Shown: piece after piece, positions 44,603 through 56,103 of the stretch | Numbering within the stretch: position 1 is the first letter of the stretch | Layout of the letters: every line of letters starts with the position of its first letter | NCBI RefSeq assembly: GCF_001894785.1 | Contig: NZ_BCWW01000003.1 | Coordinates: 372,001-436,000 of the forward strand | DNA: 64,000 nucleotides | Reading direction: 5' to 3' | From: Rhodococcoides fascians NBRC 12155 = LMG 3623 | GTDB lineage: Bacteria; Actinomycetota; Actinomycetes; Mycobacteriales; Mycobacteriaceae | Notes under the pieces: model-generated | Told to the model about the DNA's origin: nothing | The model's input: only the letters and a program-made list of their open reading frames with translations | Databases searched by the model: none | Position numbers and translations under genes: made by a program

Positions 44603-45406
44603 ATGAATGCCTCGAGTGTGACCCTGGACGACATCGTTGCCGCGCATCGACTGCTGCGTGATCGCAATCCGCTGGTGCAGTGTCTGACCAATACGGTGTC
44701 GGTGCAATTCGTCGCCAACGCCCTGCTCGCGGCAGGTGCGGCTCCGGCGATGGTCGACAATCCGGAGGAAGCGGCCGGCTTCGCCGAGATCGCCGACGCG
44801 GTGCTGGTCAATCTCGGAACTCCGACGGCCGCGCAGGTGGAAAGTTCTCGTCTGGCGTCCGCTGCCGCGCGAGCAGCGGGGAAGCCGTGGGTACTCGATC
44901 CGGTGGGCGCGGGCGGTCTTCCCTGGCGGACTCAGGTGGCCGTCGAGCTACTTGCCAATCGGCCCAGCGTGATTCGCGCGAATGCTTCCGAGGTGATGGG
45001 ACTCGCGGGCGCTGAGGGTGGATCGCGGGGCGTGGATTCGTCTGCGCACGTGGCGGATTCCGTCGACGCGGCGCGTTCTCTCCTCGACCGCGCCGAGGTC
45101 GTAGCGGCCTCGGGCGAGGTCGACCACATCTTCGCGCAAGGCTCGACGGTGAAGATCGGCGGCGGAAGCGCACTGCTGCAACGAGTTACGGCCACCGGAT
45201 GCGCGTTGGGTGCGCTGACGGCTGCGTACTGTTCCGTTTCTCCGTCTGCGTTGATCGGTGCCGTCGCCGCGCACGCGCACGTGGCGGTCGCGTCGGAGAT
45301 TGCGGCTCGCTCGACGTCGCGTCCGGGTACCTTCGCTGCTGCATTCTTGGACGGACTCGACGCGGTGGACGAGTCGGCACTGCAGGAATTGGTTCGGCTC
45401 GACTGA
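44603..45406 (+). CDS. thiM: Hydroxyethylthiazole kinase
   Basis: This 267-aa kinase phosphorylates 4-methyl-5-(2-hydroxyethyl)thiazole for thiamine salvage. Landmarks are NPLVQCLTNTVSVQFVANALLAAGA at the start, AMVDNPEEAAGFAEIADA, KPWVLDPVGAGGLPWR, VIRANASEVMGLAG and the phosphate-binding RVTATGCALGALTAA with the catalytic Cys. No other thiamine genes adjoin. The open frame runs upstream to 43703 as a shadow of the DUF2334 gene; ATG 44603 gives the normal length. Confidence 0.93.
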   Translation: MNASSVTLDDIVAAHRLLRDRNPLVQCLTNTVSVQFVANALLAAGAAPAMVDNPEEAAGFAEIADAVLVNLGTPTAAQVESSRLASAAARAAGKPWVLDPVGAGGLPWRTQVAVELLANRPSVIRANASEVMGLAGAEGGSRGVDSSAHVADSVDAARSLLDRAEVVAASGEVDHIFAQGSTVKIGGGSALLQRVTATGCALGALTAAYCSVSPSALIGAVAAHAHVAVASEIAARSTSRPGTFAAAFLDGLDAVDESALQELVRLD

Positions 45407-45411
45407 CGAGT

Positions 45412-45485
45412 GCAACTGGCGCTCCACTCTGTGGCGGCTTCCGCTGAAATACCGCGGAGCGAGCGAACAGTGGAGCAGAAGTTGC
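45412..45485. terminator. Imperfect hairpin after thiM
   Basis: GCAACT and GCTCCACT in 45412-45428 pair with AGTGGAGC and AGTTGC in 45469-45485, with an internal mismatch of four bases and a long loop. It starts 5 bases after thiM and may end its transcript. Confidence 0.4.
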
Positions 45486-45588
45486 CTGCGCCGGCAGGGT
45501 TCAGGCCCCTTGATCGAAATGTGATGTAACGGAACGCGTTTGCGAGTGGACATACCTGACGTCGGGCAAATCGAACCAGGTGGTCTTC

Positions 45589-46215
45589 ATGAAACGACTT
45601 CTGCTCCTCGCAGTCGGTGCAACAGCTCTCGTCGCGTGCGGCGGATCGGAGCAAGGAACGCCGTCGGCAGCACCGTCCTCGGCCGTTCCGACGACCACAG
45701 CGACGAGCTTGGCACCGCTGACACCCGCCCCGGCCACCGTGACCGAGGGAGCGCAGCCGCAGCGAACGCCACCCGAGGAGGCCAGCGACCTGGTTCCCAT
45801 GGGTCCGTCGGAAGCCGAGCCGCTGTGCCTGGATCTGACGTGGGGGCCGGTACCGCAGGCGGTGGACTCGCTGCCGCTCGTGTTCGCAGATTCACCGTGG
45901 GTCGCCACCGACATGGGCGATCCCTGTGCGTCGTTCACCTGGGTCGAAGCCCTCCCGTACGGCGCGACGGTCAGCTCGCCGACGCATCTGCTCTTCTTCC
46001 ACGACGCCGAGTACCTCGGCACCGCGACGCTGGAGCCGTACGGGTTCACGTCGGTGGCGGCACAGTCCGCCGACACGATCACAGTGAACTACCGCTGGCC
46101 ACTCGCCGATGACGCCAATGCGAACCCGACCGGCGGACCGGCGACGATCGACTACCAGTGGGACGGAACGCAAGTGACCATGATCGGCACCCTCCCGCCC
46201 GAGGTCACCGGCTAG
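45589..46215 (+). CDS. LppP/LprE-like secreted lipoprotein
   Basis: This 208-aa protein has a signal peptide ending in the lipobox LVAC (LLLLAVGATALVACGG), a Pro/Ser/Thr-rich linker to about residue 75, and a compact domain with two separated Cys (PLCLDLTWG and DPCASFTWVEA) and HLLFFHDAEYLGTAT. This resembles the mycobacterial LppP/LprE group, whose function is not known. ATG 45589 gives MKRLLLLAVG. It overlaps the convergent MBL gene by 4 bases. Confidence 0.75.
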   Translation: MKRLLLLAVGATALVACGGSEQGTPSAAPSSAVPTTTATSLAPLTPAPATVTEGAQPQRTPPEEASDLVPMGPSEAEPLCLDLTWGPVPQAVDSLPLVFADSPWVATDMGDPCASFTWVEALPYGATVSSPTHLLFFHDAEYLGTATLEPYGFTSVAAQSADTITVNYRWPLADDANANPTGGPATIDYQWDGTQVTMIGTLPPEVTG

Positions 46216-46850
46216 ATCGAGACGGACGATTCCTCGGGGAGTTCGCGGATTTCGGCGTCGGACATCTCCTTGAAGCGTCCGTAGTAGATGCCCCTCGCCT
46301 GTTCCGCGACGACGGCCTGGTGAATGGGGAACGCCATCCTCGGAGCCACCGCACGCAGGAACTCGACCGTCTCGGACAGCTTCGACCACGGTGCTGCCGC
46401 GGGCAGTGCCAGTACCTCGACCTGTTGCTCGGGAACGAACAACGAGTCACCGGGATGGAACAGTTGCCCCGGGTTCTCGGGAGTGCCGAGAAGGTAACCG
46501 GTGTTGTCGATCTCCGGCAGTTCCGGATGGATGACGGCATGCGTGCCGCCGACTCCGGTGACGGTGATGCCGCCCACGGAGAAGTCCTTGCCCGCCGGGG
46601 CCGCGATCCATTTCCCTCCGAGCTGGCCTGCCGTCATGGGATCGGCATGCAGCTCGGCGCGGGGATTGGCGTCGAGAAGCGCGGGAAGTCGCTGCAGATC
46701 AACATGATCCGGGTGCTGGTGAGTGACCAGGATGGCGTCGAGTCCGGTGATGCCCTCGAATCCGTGAGAGAACGTGCCGGGATCGAACAGCACCGTGGTG
46801 CCGTTGAGTTCGACCAGAACGCAGGAATGTCCGAAGTGTGTCAGCCGCAT
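46212..46850 (-). CDS. Metallo-beta-lactamase-fold hydrolase (UlaG-like)
   Basis: This is a 212-aa metal-dependent hydrolase. It opens MRLTHFGHSCVLVELNGTTVLFDPG, then has the metal motif HxHxDH as THQHPDHVD, a second His in GTHAVIHPELP, the Asp in FHPGDSLF and a late His in FPIHQAVV. The substrate is unknown. ATG 46850 begins exactly at the conserved MRLTHFGHS; the open frame upstream overlaps the purS promoter and is not real. A homologue beside purS-purQ also occurs in mycobacteria as I recall. Confidence 0.85.
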   Translation of the reverse strand: MRLTHFGHSCVLVELNGTTVLFDPGTFSHGFEGITGLDAILVTHQHPDHVDLQRLPALLDANPRAELHADPMTAGQLGGKWIAAPAGKDFSVGGITVTGVGGTHAVIHPELPEIDNTGYLLGTPENPGQLFHPGDSLFVPEQQVEVLALPAAAPWSKLSETVEFLRAVAPRMAFPIHQAVVAEQARGIYYGRFKEMSDAEIRELPEESSVSI

Positions 46851-46950
46851 GCACTCCACAGTAAGCGCGGTTTCGCTCCGCTGGCCAGGGCTGCGTAGAC
46901 TCCCAGCTGCCGGTAACTGTCTTGCTGTACGTATTTCAAGGAGCGCTTTC

Positions 46951-47187
46951 GTGGCCCGAGTCGTAGTCGATGTCATGCCCAAGGCCGAGATTCTCGATCC
47001 GCAGGGTCAGGCCATCGCAGGTGCGCTGGGCCGGCTGGGAATCTCCGGTGTGTCCGATGTGCGTCAGGGCAAGCGCTTCGAGCTGGAGATCGACGATTCC
47101 GTCGACGACGCCGAACTCGAGAAGATTGCCGAATCGCTGCTCGCCAACACGGTGATCGAGGACTGGAAAGTGACCCGCATCTCATGA
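46951..47187 (+). CDS. purS: Phosphoribosylformylglycinamidine synthase subunit PurS
   Basis: This 78-aa subunit bridges PurQ and PurL and helps move ammonia between them. It has [32 protein letters not shown] and [12 protein letters not shown], all standard. GTG 46951 follows AAGGAG (46938-46943). It overlaps purQ by ATGA. Confidence 0.93.
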   Translation: MARVVVDVMPKAEILDPQGQAIAGALGRLGISGVSDVRQGKRFELEIDDSVDDAELEKIAESLLANTVIEDWKVTRIS

Positions 47188-47861
47188 GCGCCCGCGTAGG
47201 AGTCATCACGTTCCCCGGAACTCTCGACGACGTCGACGCATCCCGCGCCGTGACTCTCGCCGGCGGCGAGGCCGTCAGCCTGTGGCACGCCGACGCCGAT
47301 CTGAAGAACGTCGACGCCATCGTCGTCCCCGGCGGATTCTCGTACGGCGACTATCTGCGGGCCGGTGCGATCGCCCGCTTCGCTCCCGTGATGGAGTCCG
47401 TCGTCAAGGCGGCAGAGGGCGGGATGCCGATCCTGGGTATCTGCAACGGTTTTCAGGTGTTGTGCGAGGTCGGACTGCTTCCCGGAGCGTTGACGCGCAA
47501 CGAGGGCCTGCATTTCGTGTGCCGCGACCAGTGGTTGAAGGTCGAGAATGCCGGCACGGCATGGTCGTCGCGATACGAGCAGGATGCCGAGATCCTGATT
47601 CCGGTCAAGAACGCCGAGGGCCGATTCCAGGCATCGCAGAGCGTGCTCGACGAGCTCGAAGGTGAAGGCCGCGTCGTGTTCCGCTACAGCGGGAGCAACC
47701 CCAACGGGTCGCAGCGCGGTATCGCCGGAATCTCGTCGGCAAACGGTCGGATCGTCGGCCTGATGCCCCACCCCGAGCACGCCACCGAGCCGTTGACCGG
47801 CCCGAGCGACGACGGGCTCGGCATCTTCTACTCGGCACTGGACGCGATCGTCAACGCCTGA
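47184..47861 (+). CDS. purQ: Phosphoribosylformylglycinamidine synthase subunit PurQ (glutaminase)
   Basis: This 225-aa glutamine amidotransferase provides ammonia to PurL. The class I triad is complete: Cys in [13 protein letters not shown] (about residue 88) and His-Glu in [10 protein letters not shown] near the end. [19 protein letters not shown] is the oxyanion region. The start overlaps the purS stop. purL is not adjacent but 4.1 kb downstream. Confidence 0.95.
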   Translation: MSARVGVITFPGTLDDVDASRAVTLAGGEAVSLWHADADLKNVDAIVVPGGFSYGDYLRAGAIARFAPVMESVVKAAEGGMPILGICNGFQVLCEVGLLPGALTRNEGLHFVCRDQWLKVENAGTAWSSRYEQDAEILIPVKNAEGRFQASQSVLDELEGEGRVVFRYSGSNPNGSQRGIAGISSANGRIVGLMPHPEHATEPLTGPSDDGLGIFYSALDAIVNA

Positions 47862-47895
47862 TCTTCGTGTCGGTGGGTGGGTCTAATCTTCCGCC

Positions 47896-48246
47896 ATGAC
47901 ACTGACCCTGGGCATGATCACGTCCGATTCCACCGACCCGGGCCCGCTCGCTCGCTGGTGGGCCTCACAGGTCGACGGATCGATCGTCGAGGAGAACGAC
48001 GGCTGGTTCTACGTCGTTGCACTCGCTTCGGCCCCGTATCGACTGGCCTTCCAGAAGGTCGGCGACCCGACGCCGGGTAAGAATCGCGTCCACCTCGACA
48101 TGACCGCCGAGAACCTCGACGACGAGGTCTCTCGGCTGGTCGAGTCGGGTGCGACCGAGATCCAGCAGCACACCATGGGTGACTTTCGCTGGGTGACGCT
48201 GAGCGATCCCGACGGCAACGTGTTCTGCGTATCCGGGGCGCACTGA
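47896..48246 (+). CDS. Glyoxalase/VOC-fold small protein
   Basis: This 116-aa protein has a single VOC (glyoxalase-like) domain: LGMITSDSTDPGPLARWWA opens the first beta-alpha unit, KNRVHLDMTAENLDDEV the middle, and WVTLSDPDGNVFCVS the end, where a metal ligand is usual. The substrate is unknown. It is 35 bases after purQ on the same strand and may be part of its transcript. Confidence 0.8.
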   Translation: MTLTLGMITSDSTDPGPLARWWASQVDGSIVEENDGWFYVVALASAPYRLAFQKVGDPTPGKNRVHLDMTAENLDDEVSRLVESGATEIQQHTMGDFRWVTLSDPDGNVFCVSGAH

Positions 48247-48253
48247 GCAGGGG

Positions 48254-48439
48254 ATGCCCGCCCAATCGTGGGTCACCCTCGTCGTCGGCGTTCTGGCCGT
48301 CGTCGGGGTCGCTCTCATCACCAGCACCGAACGCAAGGTGCTGCTGGCCGTTGCGGACCGGTCTGCACGTCGCGCACTGGCGCAACCGCGCGAAACCGAG
48401 GACACTGACGGCGAGAGCGAGCAGGAGGACCTGCGATGA
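48254..48439 (+). CDS. Small single-pass membrane protein, unknown function
   Basis: This is a 61-aa product with one hydrophobic segment (WVTLVVGVLAVVGVALI) and a charged, acidic tail. It starts 8 bases after the VOC gene and overlaps the next small gene by ATGA, which supports it being translated. I do not recognise the family. Confidence 0.55.
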   Translation: MPAQSWVTLVVGVLAVVGVALITSTERKVLLAVADRSARRALAQPRETEDTDGESEQEDLR

Positions 48440-48597
48440 CCACCACCGACGAACGCAACATCAAAGCACCACGGCCAACGGTCGCCGCTGCCGCTGCCCG
48501 CGCGTACATCACCATGGCCGAACGCGATCATCAACCCGTACCCGACTGGATTCGCGACGCTGCAGCGGGACGACCGACCACTCCGCCGCCCGAATAG
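48436..48597 (+). CDS. Small 53-aa protein, unknown function
   Basis: ATG 48436 overlaps the previous stop (ATGA) and has GGAGGA at 48424-48429, ideal for translation; the frame ends at TAG 48595-48597. The protein is soluble and Ala-rich, with ARAYITMAERDHQPVPDWIRD in the middle. Overlap and ribosome site support a real gene. No family is recognised. Confidence 0.6.
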   Translation: MTTTDERNIKAPRPTVAAAAARAYITMAERDHQPVPDWIRDAAAGRPTTPPPE

Positions 48598-48622
48598 CGG
48601 GTCTGTCGGCATGTGATCGCAG

Positions 48623-49513
48623 TCAGGCCGCGCGTGCGCGTAGTTCGGTCAACGCTGAGGTGAAGATACCCGTAGGCCCGTGCGTCACGTCGCAATACTC
48701 GCCGTCTCGCCAGAAGAACACCGAGCGCGACAGTGGGCTCGGTGTATCGCGAGAGAACACGTCGGCCAGCTCGGCGAGTGCGGTGGCTGCCGCGACTGCG
48801 TCGTCGGCGTCGCGGGGCCGATGAAAGGCGAATTCGTACGCGTTGGGGACGGCGAAGAGTACGCCGTACAGGCATTCGCCCAGATGCGACGAAATCAACG
48901 TGGTCATATCGGCGATCTTCGACGCAAGATAGATCGAATCGCCGTCGAGCACCTCGATGCAGACCCCCTCGCGTTCGAGCAACTGCGCTCCCTCGAACTC
49001 GATCGCCGCAGTGTTCTTGCGACCCGCAGCCCACGCAGCGTCGATGTCGCGCCCCTCGAAGTGACTGTCGGACAACGTCAGAGCTCGATTCGGAGACGAC
49101 AGATTCAACACCCGCCTCGGCGCATCGGGTGCCGCGAGCAGGGGAACCGAATAACTGTACGAACCCATCGATTCCAACACGCACGGCGCGACGACGCGTT
49201 CACGGAGTTTCGAATGGAACTCATCGTCGGACAGGCCTGCGATGAACGCCGGAGCGGACTCGCGCATCGCCTCGATCATGACCTGGACATGGCCACCGAT
49301 GATGCTGTCCCACGCCGACCGGGGCGCACCCGAGCAGCGGGCGAACACGTTGTCGAGCGGGAAGCGTGCACCCGACTCCGCACCGAGCGTGGTCGCATCC
49401 TCACGGTGCACCACCATTCCGCGGGTACGAAATGCTTCGATCGTTTTCATTCGTACGATGGCGAGTGTGGTTGCGTGAGCGACGTGTTGGTTCGGTGTCG
49501 GCTCGATCTTCAT
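48623..49513 (-). CDS. Unrecognised 296-aa protein
   Basis: The protein begins [21 protein letters not shown] with a strong ribosome site (GGGGGAGAAAC) just before ATG 49513. Later pieces are [40 protein letters not shown] and [19 protein letters not shown]. It has no signal peptide or clear membrane segment. I do not recognise a family, and the neighbours (M18 aminopeptidase divergent, small genes convergent) do not show a function. The coding quality and ribosome site make it a real gene. An upstream in-frame extension to 49612 would run into the divergent aminopeptidase gene. Confidence 0.7.
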   Translation of the reverse strand: MKIEPTPNQHVAHATTLAIVRMKTIEAFRTRGMVVHREDATTLGAESGARFPLDNVFARCSGAPRSAWDSIIGGHVQVMIEAMRESAPAFIAGLSDDEFHSKLRERVVAPCVLESMGSYSYSVPLLAAPDAPRRVLNLSSPNRALTLSDSHFEGRDIDAAWAAGRKNTAAIEFEGAQLLEREGVCIEVLDGDSIYLASKIADMTTLISSHLGECLYGVLFAVPNAYEFAFHRPRDADDAVAAATALAELADVFSRDTPSPLSRSVFFWRDGEYCDVTHGPTGIFTSALTELRARAA

Positions 49514-49568
49514 GTTTCTCCCCCGGTCGGTGTGTGCTCTCGGGGTGTTCGACGCGGCGGCTGACACA

Positions 49569-50843
49569 ATGGTTCCCATGTCGTCCTCTGCCTCTGCTGC
49601 CGGTCTCTGCAACTTCGTCGACGTCTCGCCGTCCCCGTTTCATGTGTGTCGGACGGTGTCGGTGCAGCTCGAGGACGCCGGATTCGTGCGTCTGGACGAG
49701 ACCGATGCCTGGCCGACGGAAGCGGGCCGCTACTACCTGATCCGCGGCGGCTCACTCGTTGCCTGGAGCACCGAGCGTGAGGGCCCCTTCCGCATCGTCG
49801 GCGGACACACCGACAGTCCCAATCTCCGGGTGAAGCAGCATCCCGATCTCGAATCGGCGGGTTGGCAGATGGTCGGCCTGGAGCCGTACGGTGGTGCCTG
49901 GCTGAACTCCTGGCTCGACCGCGATCTGGGCATCTCCGGCCGGCTCAGCGTGCGTGACGGCAACACCGCCCGCGAGGTACTCGTCAAGGTGGACGAGCCG
50001 ATCCTTCGCGTTCCGCAGCTGGCGATCCACCTGTCCGAGGACCGCAAAGGCGTGACGCTCGATCCGCAGCGGCACGTCAATGCCATTTGGGGAGTGGGTA
50101 ATTCGCCACGGTCCTTCGTCTCCTACGTCGCCGAGCGAGAAGGCGTCGATCCCGGTTCGGTGCTGGGCTGGGAACTGATGACACACGACCTGGCACCCAG
50201 CGCGGTGGTAGGCGTCGAATCCGAGTTCATCAGTGCGCCGCGTCTGGACAACCAGGGCACCTGTTACGCCGGAACGCAGGCTTTGCTTGCGGCAGTGGAG
50301 AATCCGACCGACGTCACTCCGGTGCTGGCGCTGTTCGACCACGAGGAAGTCGGTAGTATGTCCGACCGCGGCGCGTTCTCGGACCTGCTCAACACCGTGC
50401 TCGAACGCATCGTGCTCGGACGCGGCGGCGGCCGTGAGGAATTCCTGCGCACGATGGCCGGATCCATCTGTGCTTCGGGCGATATGGCGCACGCGACACA
50501 CCCGAACTACCCGGATCGCCACGAGCCCGCCCATCGCATCGAACTCGGCGGCGGACCGGTACTCAAGGTCAACCAAAACCTGCGCTACGCAACCGATTCC
50601 GCCGGTGCCGGTGCATTCGCACTGGCCTGCGAGCAAGCCGACGTACCGTTGCAGCGCTACGTCCATCGCGCGGATCTACCGTGCGGATCGACCATCGGAC
50701 CGATCACCGCGTCGCGCACCGGGTTGTCGACGGTCGACGTCGGCGCAGCGCAACTCGCCATGCACTCGTCCCGAGAGTTGATGGGAGCCGGCGACGTGAA
50801 GGCATACGCCGACGCGTTGGCGGCTTTCCTCGCCCCTGCCTGA
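49569..50843 (+). CDS. M18-family aminopeptidase
   Basis: This is a 424-aa zinc aminopeptidase that removes N-terminal, often acidic, residues from peptides in the cytosol. Metal and catalytic motifs are [12 protein letters not shown] (His and Asp), [10 protein letters not shown] (bridging Asp), FDHEEVGS (Glu pair) and [12 protein letters not shown], and THSSRE-like MHSSRELMG near the end carries the last His. Start may be ATG 49569 or 49578; the first has a GC-rich purine stretch upstream. Mycobacteria carry a similar gene between purQ and purL. Confidence 0.92.
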   Translation: MVPMSSSASAAGLCNFVDVSPSPFHVCRTVSVQLEDAGFVRLDETDAWPTEAGRYYLIRGGSLVAWSTEREGPFRIVGGHTDSPNLRVKQHPDLESAGWQMVGLEPYGGAWLNSWLDRDLGISGRLSVRDGNTAREVLVKVDEPILRVPQLAIHLSEDRKGVTLDPQRHVNAIWGVGNSPRSFVSYVAEREGVDPGSVLGWELMTHDLAPSAVVGVESEFISAPRLDNQGTCYAGTQALLAAVENPTDVTPVLALFDHEEVGSMSDRGAFSDLLNTVLERIVLGRGGGREEFLRTMAGSICASGDMAHATHPNYPDRHEPAHRIELGGGPVLKVNQNLRYATDSAGAGAFALACEQADVPLQRYVHRADLPCGSTIGPITASRTGLSTVDVGAAQLAMHSSRELMGAGDVKAYADALAAFLAPA

Positions 50844-50855
50844 GCCAGATCGGCG

Positions 50856-50954
50856 TCGCAAACGCGCGCGCAATTGTCAGGTGCGCGCGGATTCGTGCCC
50901 GATTCCGGGGCTGTTTCGCTCGCGTTCGGCAAACGCGCGCGCGTTTGCGAGATC
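50856..50954. repeat. 99-bp palindromic repeat, copy A
   Basis: The unit begins TCGCAAACGCGCGCGC and ends GCGCGCGTTTGCGAGATC, so its ends are inverted repeats, and it contains the perfect 20-base palindrome GCAAACGCGCGCGCGTTTGC at 50929-50948. Copy B, of the same 99-base length, is at 51018-51116 in direct orientation with a 63-base spacer. The gap 50844-51135 holds nothing else and no gene. Confidence 0.85.
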
Positions 50955-51017
50955 CGGGGGCGGACGTCGAATGTTGGTGAGCCTTGGACCGCGAAGCTCG
51001 TGATCATCGTTCGGCAA

Positions 51018-51116
51018 TCGCAAACGCGCGCGCATTCGTCAGGTGCGCGGAGTTTCGTGCCCGATTCCGGGGCAATTCGGCTCGCGTCTGGCAAACGCGA
51101 GCGCGTTTGCGAGATC
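51018..51116. repeat. 99-bp palindromic repeat, copy B
   Basis: This copy matches copy A along its full length with scattered substitutions. Shared blocks include TCGCAAACGCGCGCGCA, CGTGCCCGATTCCGGGGC and GTTTGCGAGATC. The internal palindrome (51091-51110) has one changed base. It ends 20 bases before the stop of the convergent nucleoside phosphorylase gene. Confidence 0.85.
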
Positions 51117-51135
51117 AGGGGGGTGGGCCGAAGAC

Positions 51136-51900
51136 CTAGACCGGATCGAGTTGCAGGCAGGCGTCGGCAGCGAGCCAGAACAATTGTTCGCGCACCGTGG
51201 TTGCCTTGGTCCAGCCGCGGTGATCCCAGTCGGCGGCCAGGGAGTCTCCCGCGTACAGCAGTTGCGCGAATCGGACTCCACGGAATCGGGCGACTGCGCA
51301 GAAGGCCGACGCCTCCATGTCGACCGTTCGGCAGCCTTCCTCGACGCGGCGCGAGACTCGGCCGCGGGTCTCGCGGTAGAGCGCATCGGTGGTCCAGGAG
51401 CGGCCGGTGACGAAGTCGATGCCGGCGTCGGTGAGTACCGATTGGAGTACGGCGACGCCTGCGGGATCGGCGTCGACCACTCGACCGGGTGGCAGGTAGT
51501 GGAACGAGGTGCCTTCGTCGCGCAGGGCGCTGTCGACGACCATGACGTGTCCCATGCCCAGGTCGTCGGACAGCGCCCCGGCACCGCCGACGGCGACGAA
51601 CTGTGTGCAGCCCATGGCGATGGCTTCTTCGAGGAACAGTGCGGCCAGTGGCGCGCCGACGCCGGGATGGAAGACGGCAAGTTTCTGTCCGCCTCGTTCG
51701 ATCTCGTAGACGGGGTGTTCGCCGTGCTCGGAGCGCATGATCGACACCACGCGGGCGTCGCCTTTCGCGCAGATGCTCTCGATCACTTCGGCGAAGAAAC
51801 AGACGACGGCTTTCGGCGGTACGTCGACTCCCTTGGCCACCATCGACGGGTCGATGACGCCCGTTTCGTCCAGATCGTCCTCGGTCAGTGCAATGTCCAT
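51136..51900 (-). CDS. Nucleoside phosphorylase (PNP/UDP family)
   Basis: This is a 254-aa phosphorylase-fold protein that would split nucleosides with phosphate in salvage. VVSIMRSEHGEHPVYEIERGG is near residue 60, PGVGAPLAALFLEEAIAMGC with VAVGGAGAL is the phosphate-binding part, and CRTVDMEASAFCAVARFRG is the conserved ribose-binding segment (VDMEAS). Uridine or purine preference is not clear. ATG 51900 (MDIALTEDDLDE) is chosen over a longer frame to 52338, which would overlap purL. Confidence 0.87.
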   Translation of the reverse strand: MDIALTEDDLDETGVIDPSMVAKGVDVPPKAVVCFFAEVIESICAKGDARVVSIMRSEHGEHPVYEIERGGQKLAVFHPGVGAPLAALFLEEAIAMGCTQFVAVGGAGALSDDLGMGHVMVVDSALRDEGTSFHYLPPGRVVDADPAGVAVLQSVLTDAGIDFVTGRSWTTDALYRETRGRVSRRVEEGCRTVDMEASAFCAVARFRGVRFAQLLYAGDSLAADWDHRGWTKATTVREQLFWLAADACLQLDPV

Positions 51901-52003
51901 CAGGTGATGTTCGCACGAGGCCGATACGTCCGATGCCGTACATGTCGGCGGCACCTTATAGACTCTCCCTGGCATTTCGCTCCATCGAAGGGACCTATTC
52001 CTC

Positions 52004-54295
<2,292 letters not shown>

Positions 54296-54384
54296 CCGAG
54301 GTGGGGGGACAGGTATCGGAGCGTCGAAGGGGGACCGAGCCCACACTCGAGCAGGATCAGCATCATCGGTATCACTTTCCGACG

Positions 54385-56103
54385 GTGGAGTTCTCGGCTC
54401 CGTCGCCGGAGAAGCATCCGTTCGTCATGTGGTCGTGGGGCCTGCTGCGTCTTGACTTCACCGGAATCGCGTTCAGCGCGTTGTTCTTCTGCTGGTCGCT
54501 GACGCCGTCGCTGCTGCCTCGTGGATGGCTGTTCCAAGGCATCATCGGCGGCATCAACTCGGCTATCGGGTACGCCTTCGGGGTGGCCGTGGGATGGGCG
54601 GTGACGCGTTGGTGGCTGTCGTCGCGTTCGTGGTGGCCATTGCCGCGCAAGGTCGAACTTGCAGTCAAGGTGGTCGTACTCGTCCTCGCTGTCGCTGCGT
54701 CGATGATCATGCTGGCGGTCTCGGCGCAGTGGCAGCGTGAACTCGCCGCGCTCATGGACGCGGAGGGGACCACCACGACGGGGTACCTCCGCACCGGAGC
54801 GTTGAGCATTGCCATTGCCGCACTGCTCATCTCGATCTCGCGGGTGCTGCGCGACGTCGTCCGATTGCTCGCCCGTCAGATCAATCGCATCGTGAAGATG
54901 CCACGCGAGGTGGCCAACGCACTCGGCGTGATCGTCCTGGTGGTGCTGGTCGTCGCCCTGGTTCAGGGTGTGCTGCTGCGTGCGGTCTCCGAGGTGACCA
55001 ACTCGGTGTTCAGTCTGCAGAACAACGAAACGCGAGAGGGCACAGAACAACCCGTCGCCGATGAGAGGTCGGGTAGCCCGAACTCGTTGGCACCGTGGGA
55101 CACACTCGGATTCGAGGGCCGCAACTTCGTCTCCAGCGGCCTGCGAGCCGACGAGATGGAACGGGCTACCGGACGTCCGAGCCTCGAACCCATTCGGGCC
55201 TACGCCGGACTGGAAACCGCTGAGACTCAGGACGAACGACTCGACATTGTTGTCGCCGAACTCGAACGCACCGGCGCGTTCCGGCGCAAAGCGCTCATCG
55301 TCGTGCCGACCACCGGCACCGGATGGGTCAACCCCACCGCCGTCGAGGCCGAGGAGCTGATGTTCGACGGCGATGTCGCCACCGTCGCCTCCCAGTACTC
55401 GTATCTGCCGAGTTGGATCTCGTTCATCGCCGAGGGCGACAAAGCCGCCCAGGCAGGCAAGGCGCTGATCGACAAGGTGCACGACCGGTGGCTGCAGGAG
55501 CCGGAGGCCACCCGTCCCAAGTTCTACGTCTACGGCGAAAGTCTGGGGACGAAGTCCGGTGAAGGTGCGTTCGACGGGTTGGCGGACATCCGCGCCACCA
55601 CCGACGGCGTCCTGTGGGTGGGTCCGCCGAACGACAACCGCATCTGGAGTCAGTTCGTCAGCAGGCGTGATCCGGGCAGCCCCGAGGTTCGGCCGGTGTA
55701 CTCCGAGGGCCTGACGGTTCGCTTCGCCGACAATTCGTCGGGCATCCCGCCGGAGGATCAGCCCTGGTACGCCCCGCGCATCCTGTACGTCCAGCATGCG
55801 TCGGATCCGGTGGTCTGGTGGTCACCCGACCTGCTGTTCGAGCGTCCGGACTGGCTGTCCGAGCCGCCGGGGCCGGACCGACTGCCGAGCATGCGGTGGT
55901 TCCCGGTGGTGACCTTCTGGCAGGTGGCAGCGGACCTGACCAACGCCGCGGGCGTCCCCGACGGCCACGGTCACAACTACGGAACCCTCGTGCTCGACGG
56001 CTGGGTGGCCGTCGCCGCCCCCGAGGGGTGGACCGACCGCGACACCGAACGAGTGCGCGGCGTCATGGAGCAATTCGCCGGACGTGACGGTCCCGAGAAG
56101 TGA
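54385..56103 (+). CDS. Membrane alpha/beta-hydrolase-fold protein (Abhydrolase_9-like)
   Basis: This 572-aa protein has an N-terminal membrane part with about four or five hydrophobic segments (GIAFSALFFCWSLTPSLLPRG, AVKVVVLVLAVAASMIMLAV, ANALGVIVLVVLVVALVQGVLL) and a C-terminal hydrolase half. The nucleophile elbow GESLGTKSG carries a Ser, and HGHNYGT near the end probably provides the His. This matches a family of actinobacterial membrane hydrolases of unknown substrate. The start is uncertain: GTG 54385 or GTG 54301 are in frame; the large open frame before them lies over purL. It overlaps the CPBP gene by GTGA. Confidence 0.78.
   Translation: MEFSAPSPEKHPFVMWSWGLLRLDFTGIAFSALFFCWSLTPSLLPRGWLFQGIIGGINSAIGYAFGVAVGWAVTRWWLSSRSWWPLPRKVELAVKVVVLVLAVAASMIMLAVSAQWQRELAALMDAEGTTTTGYLRTGALSIAIAALLISISRVLRDVVRLLARQINRIVKMPREVANALGVIVLVVLVVALVQGVLLRAVSEVTNSVFSLQNNETREGTEQPVADERSGSPNSLAPWDTLGFEGRNFVSSGLRADEMERATGRPSLEPIRAYAGLETAETQDERLDIVVAELERTGAFRRKALIVVPTTGTGWVNPTAVEAEELMFDGDVATVASQYSYLPSWISFIAEGDKAAQAGKALIDKVHDRWLQEPEATRPKFYVYGESLGTKSGEGAFDGLADIRATTDGVLWVGPPNDNRIWSQFVSRRDPGSPEVRPVYSEGLTVRFADNSSGIPPEDQPWYAPRILYVQHASDPVVWWSPDLLFERPDWLSEPPGPDRLPSMRWFPVVTFWQVAADLTNAAGVPDGHGHNYGTLVLDGWVAVAAPEGWTDRDTERVRGVMEQFAGRDGPEK

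Noticed and set aside
46851..46982. N-terminal extension of the MBL-fold gene
   Set aside because: The extra 44 codons would overlap the purS leader; the conserved family start MRLTHFGHS is at 46850.
50844..51135. CRISPR array, suggested by two similar repeats
   Set aside because: There are only two 99-base copies with one spacer, strongly palindromic, and no cas genes nearby.
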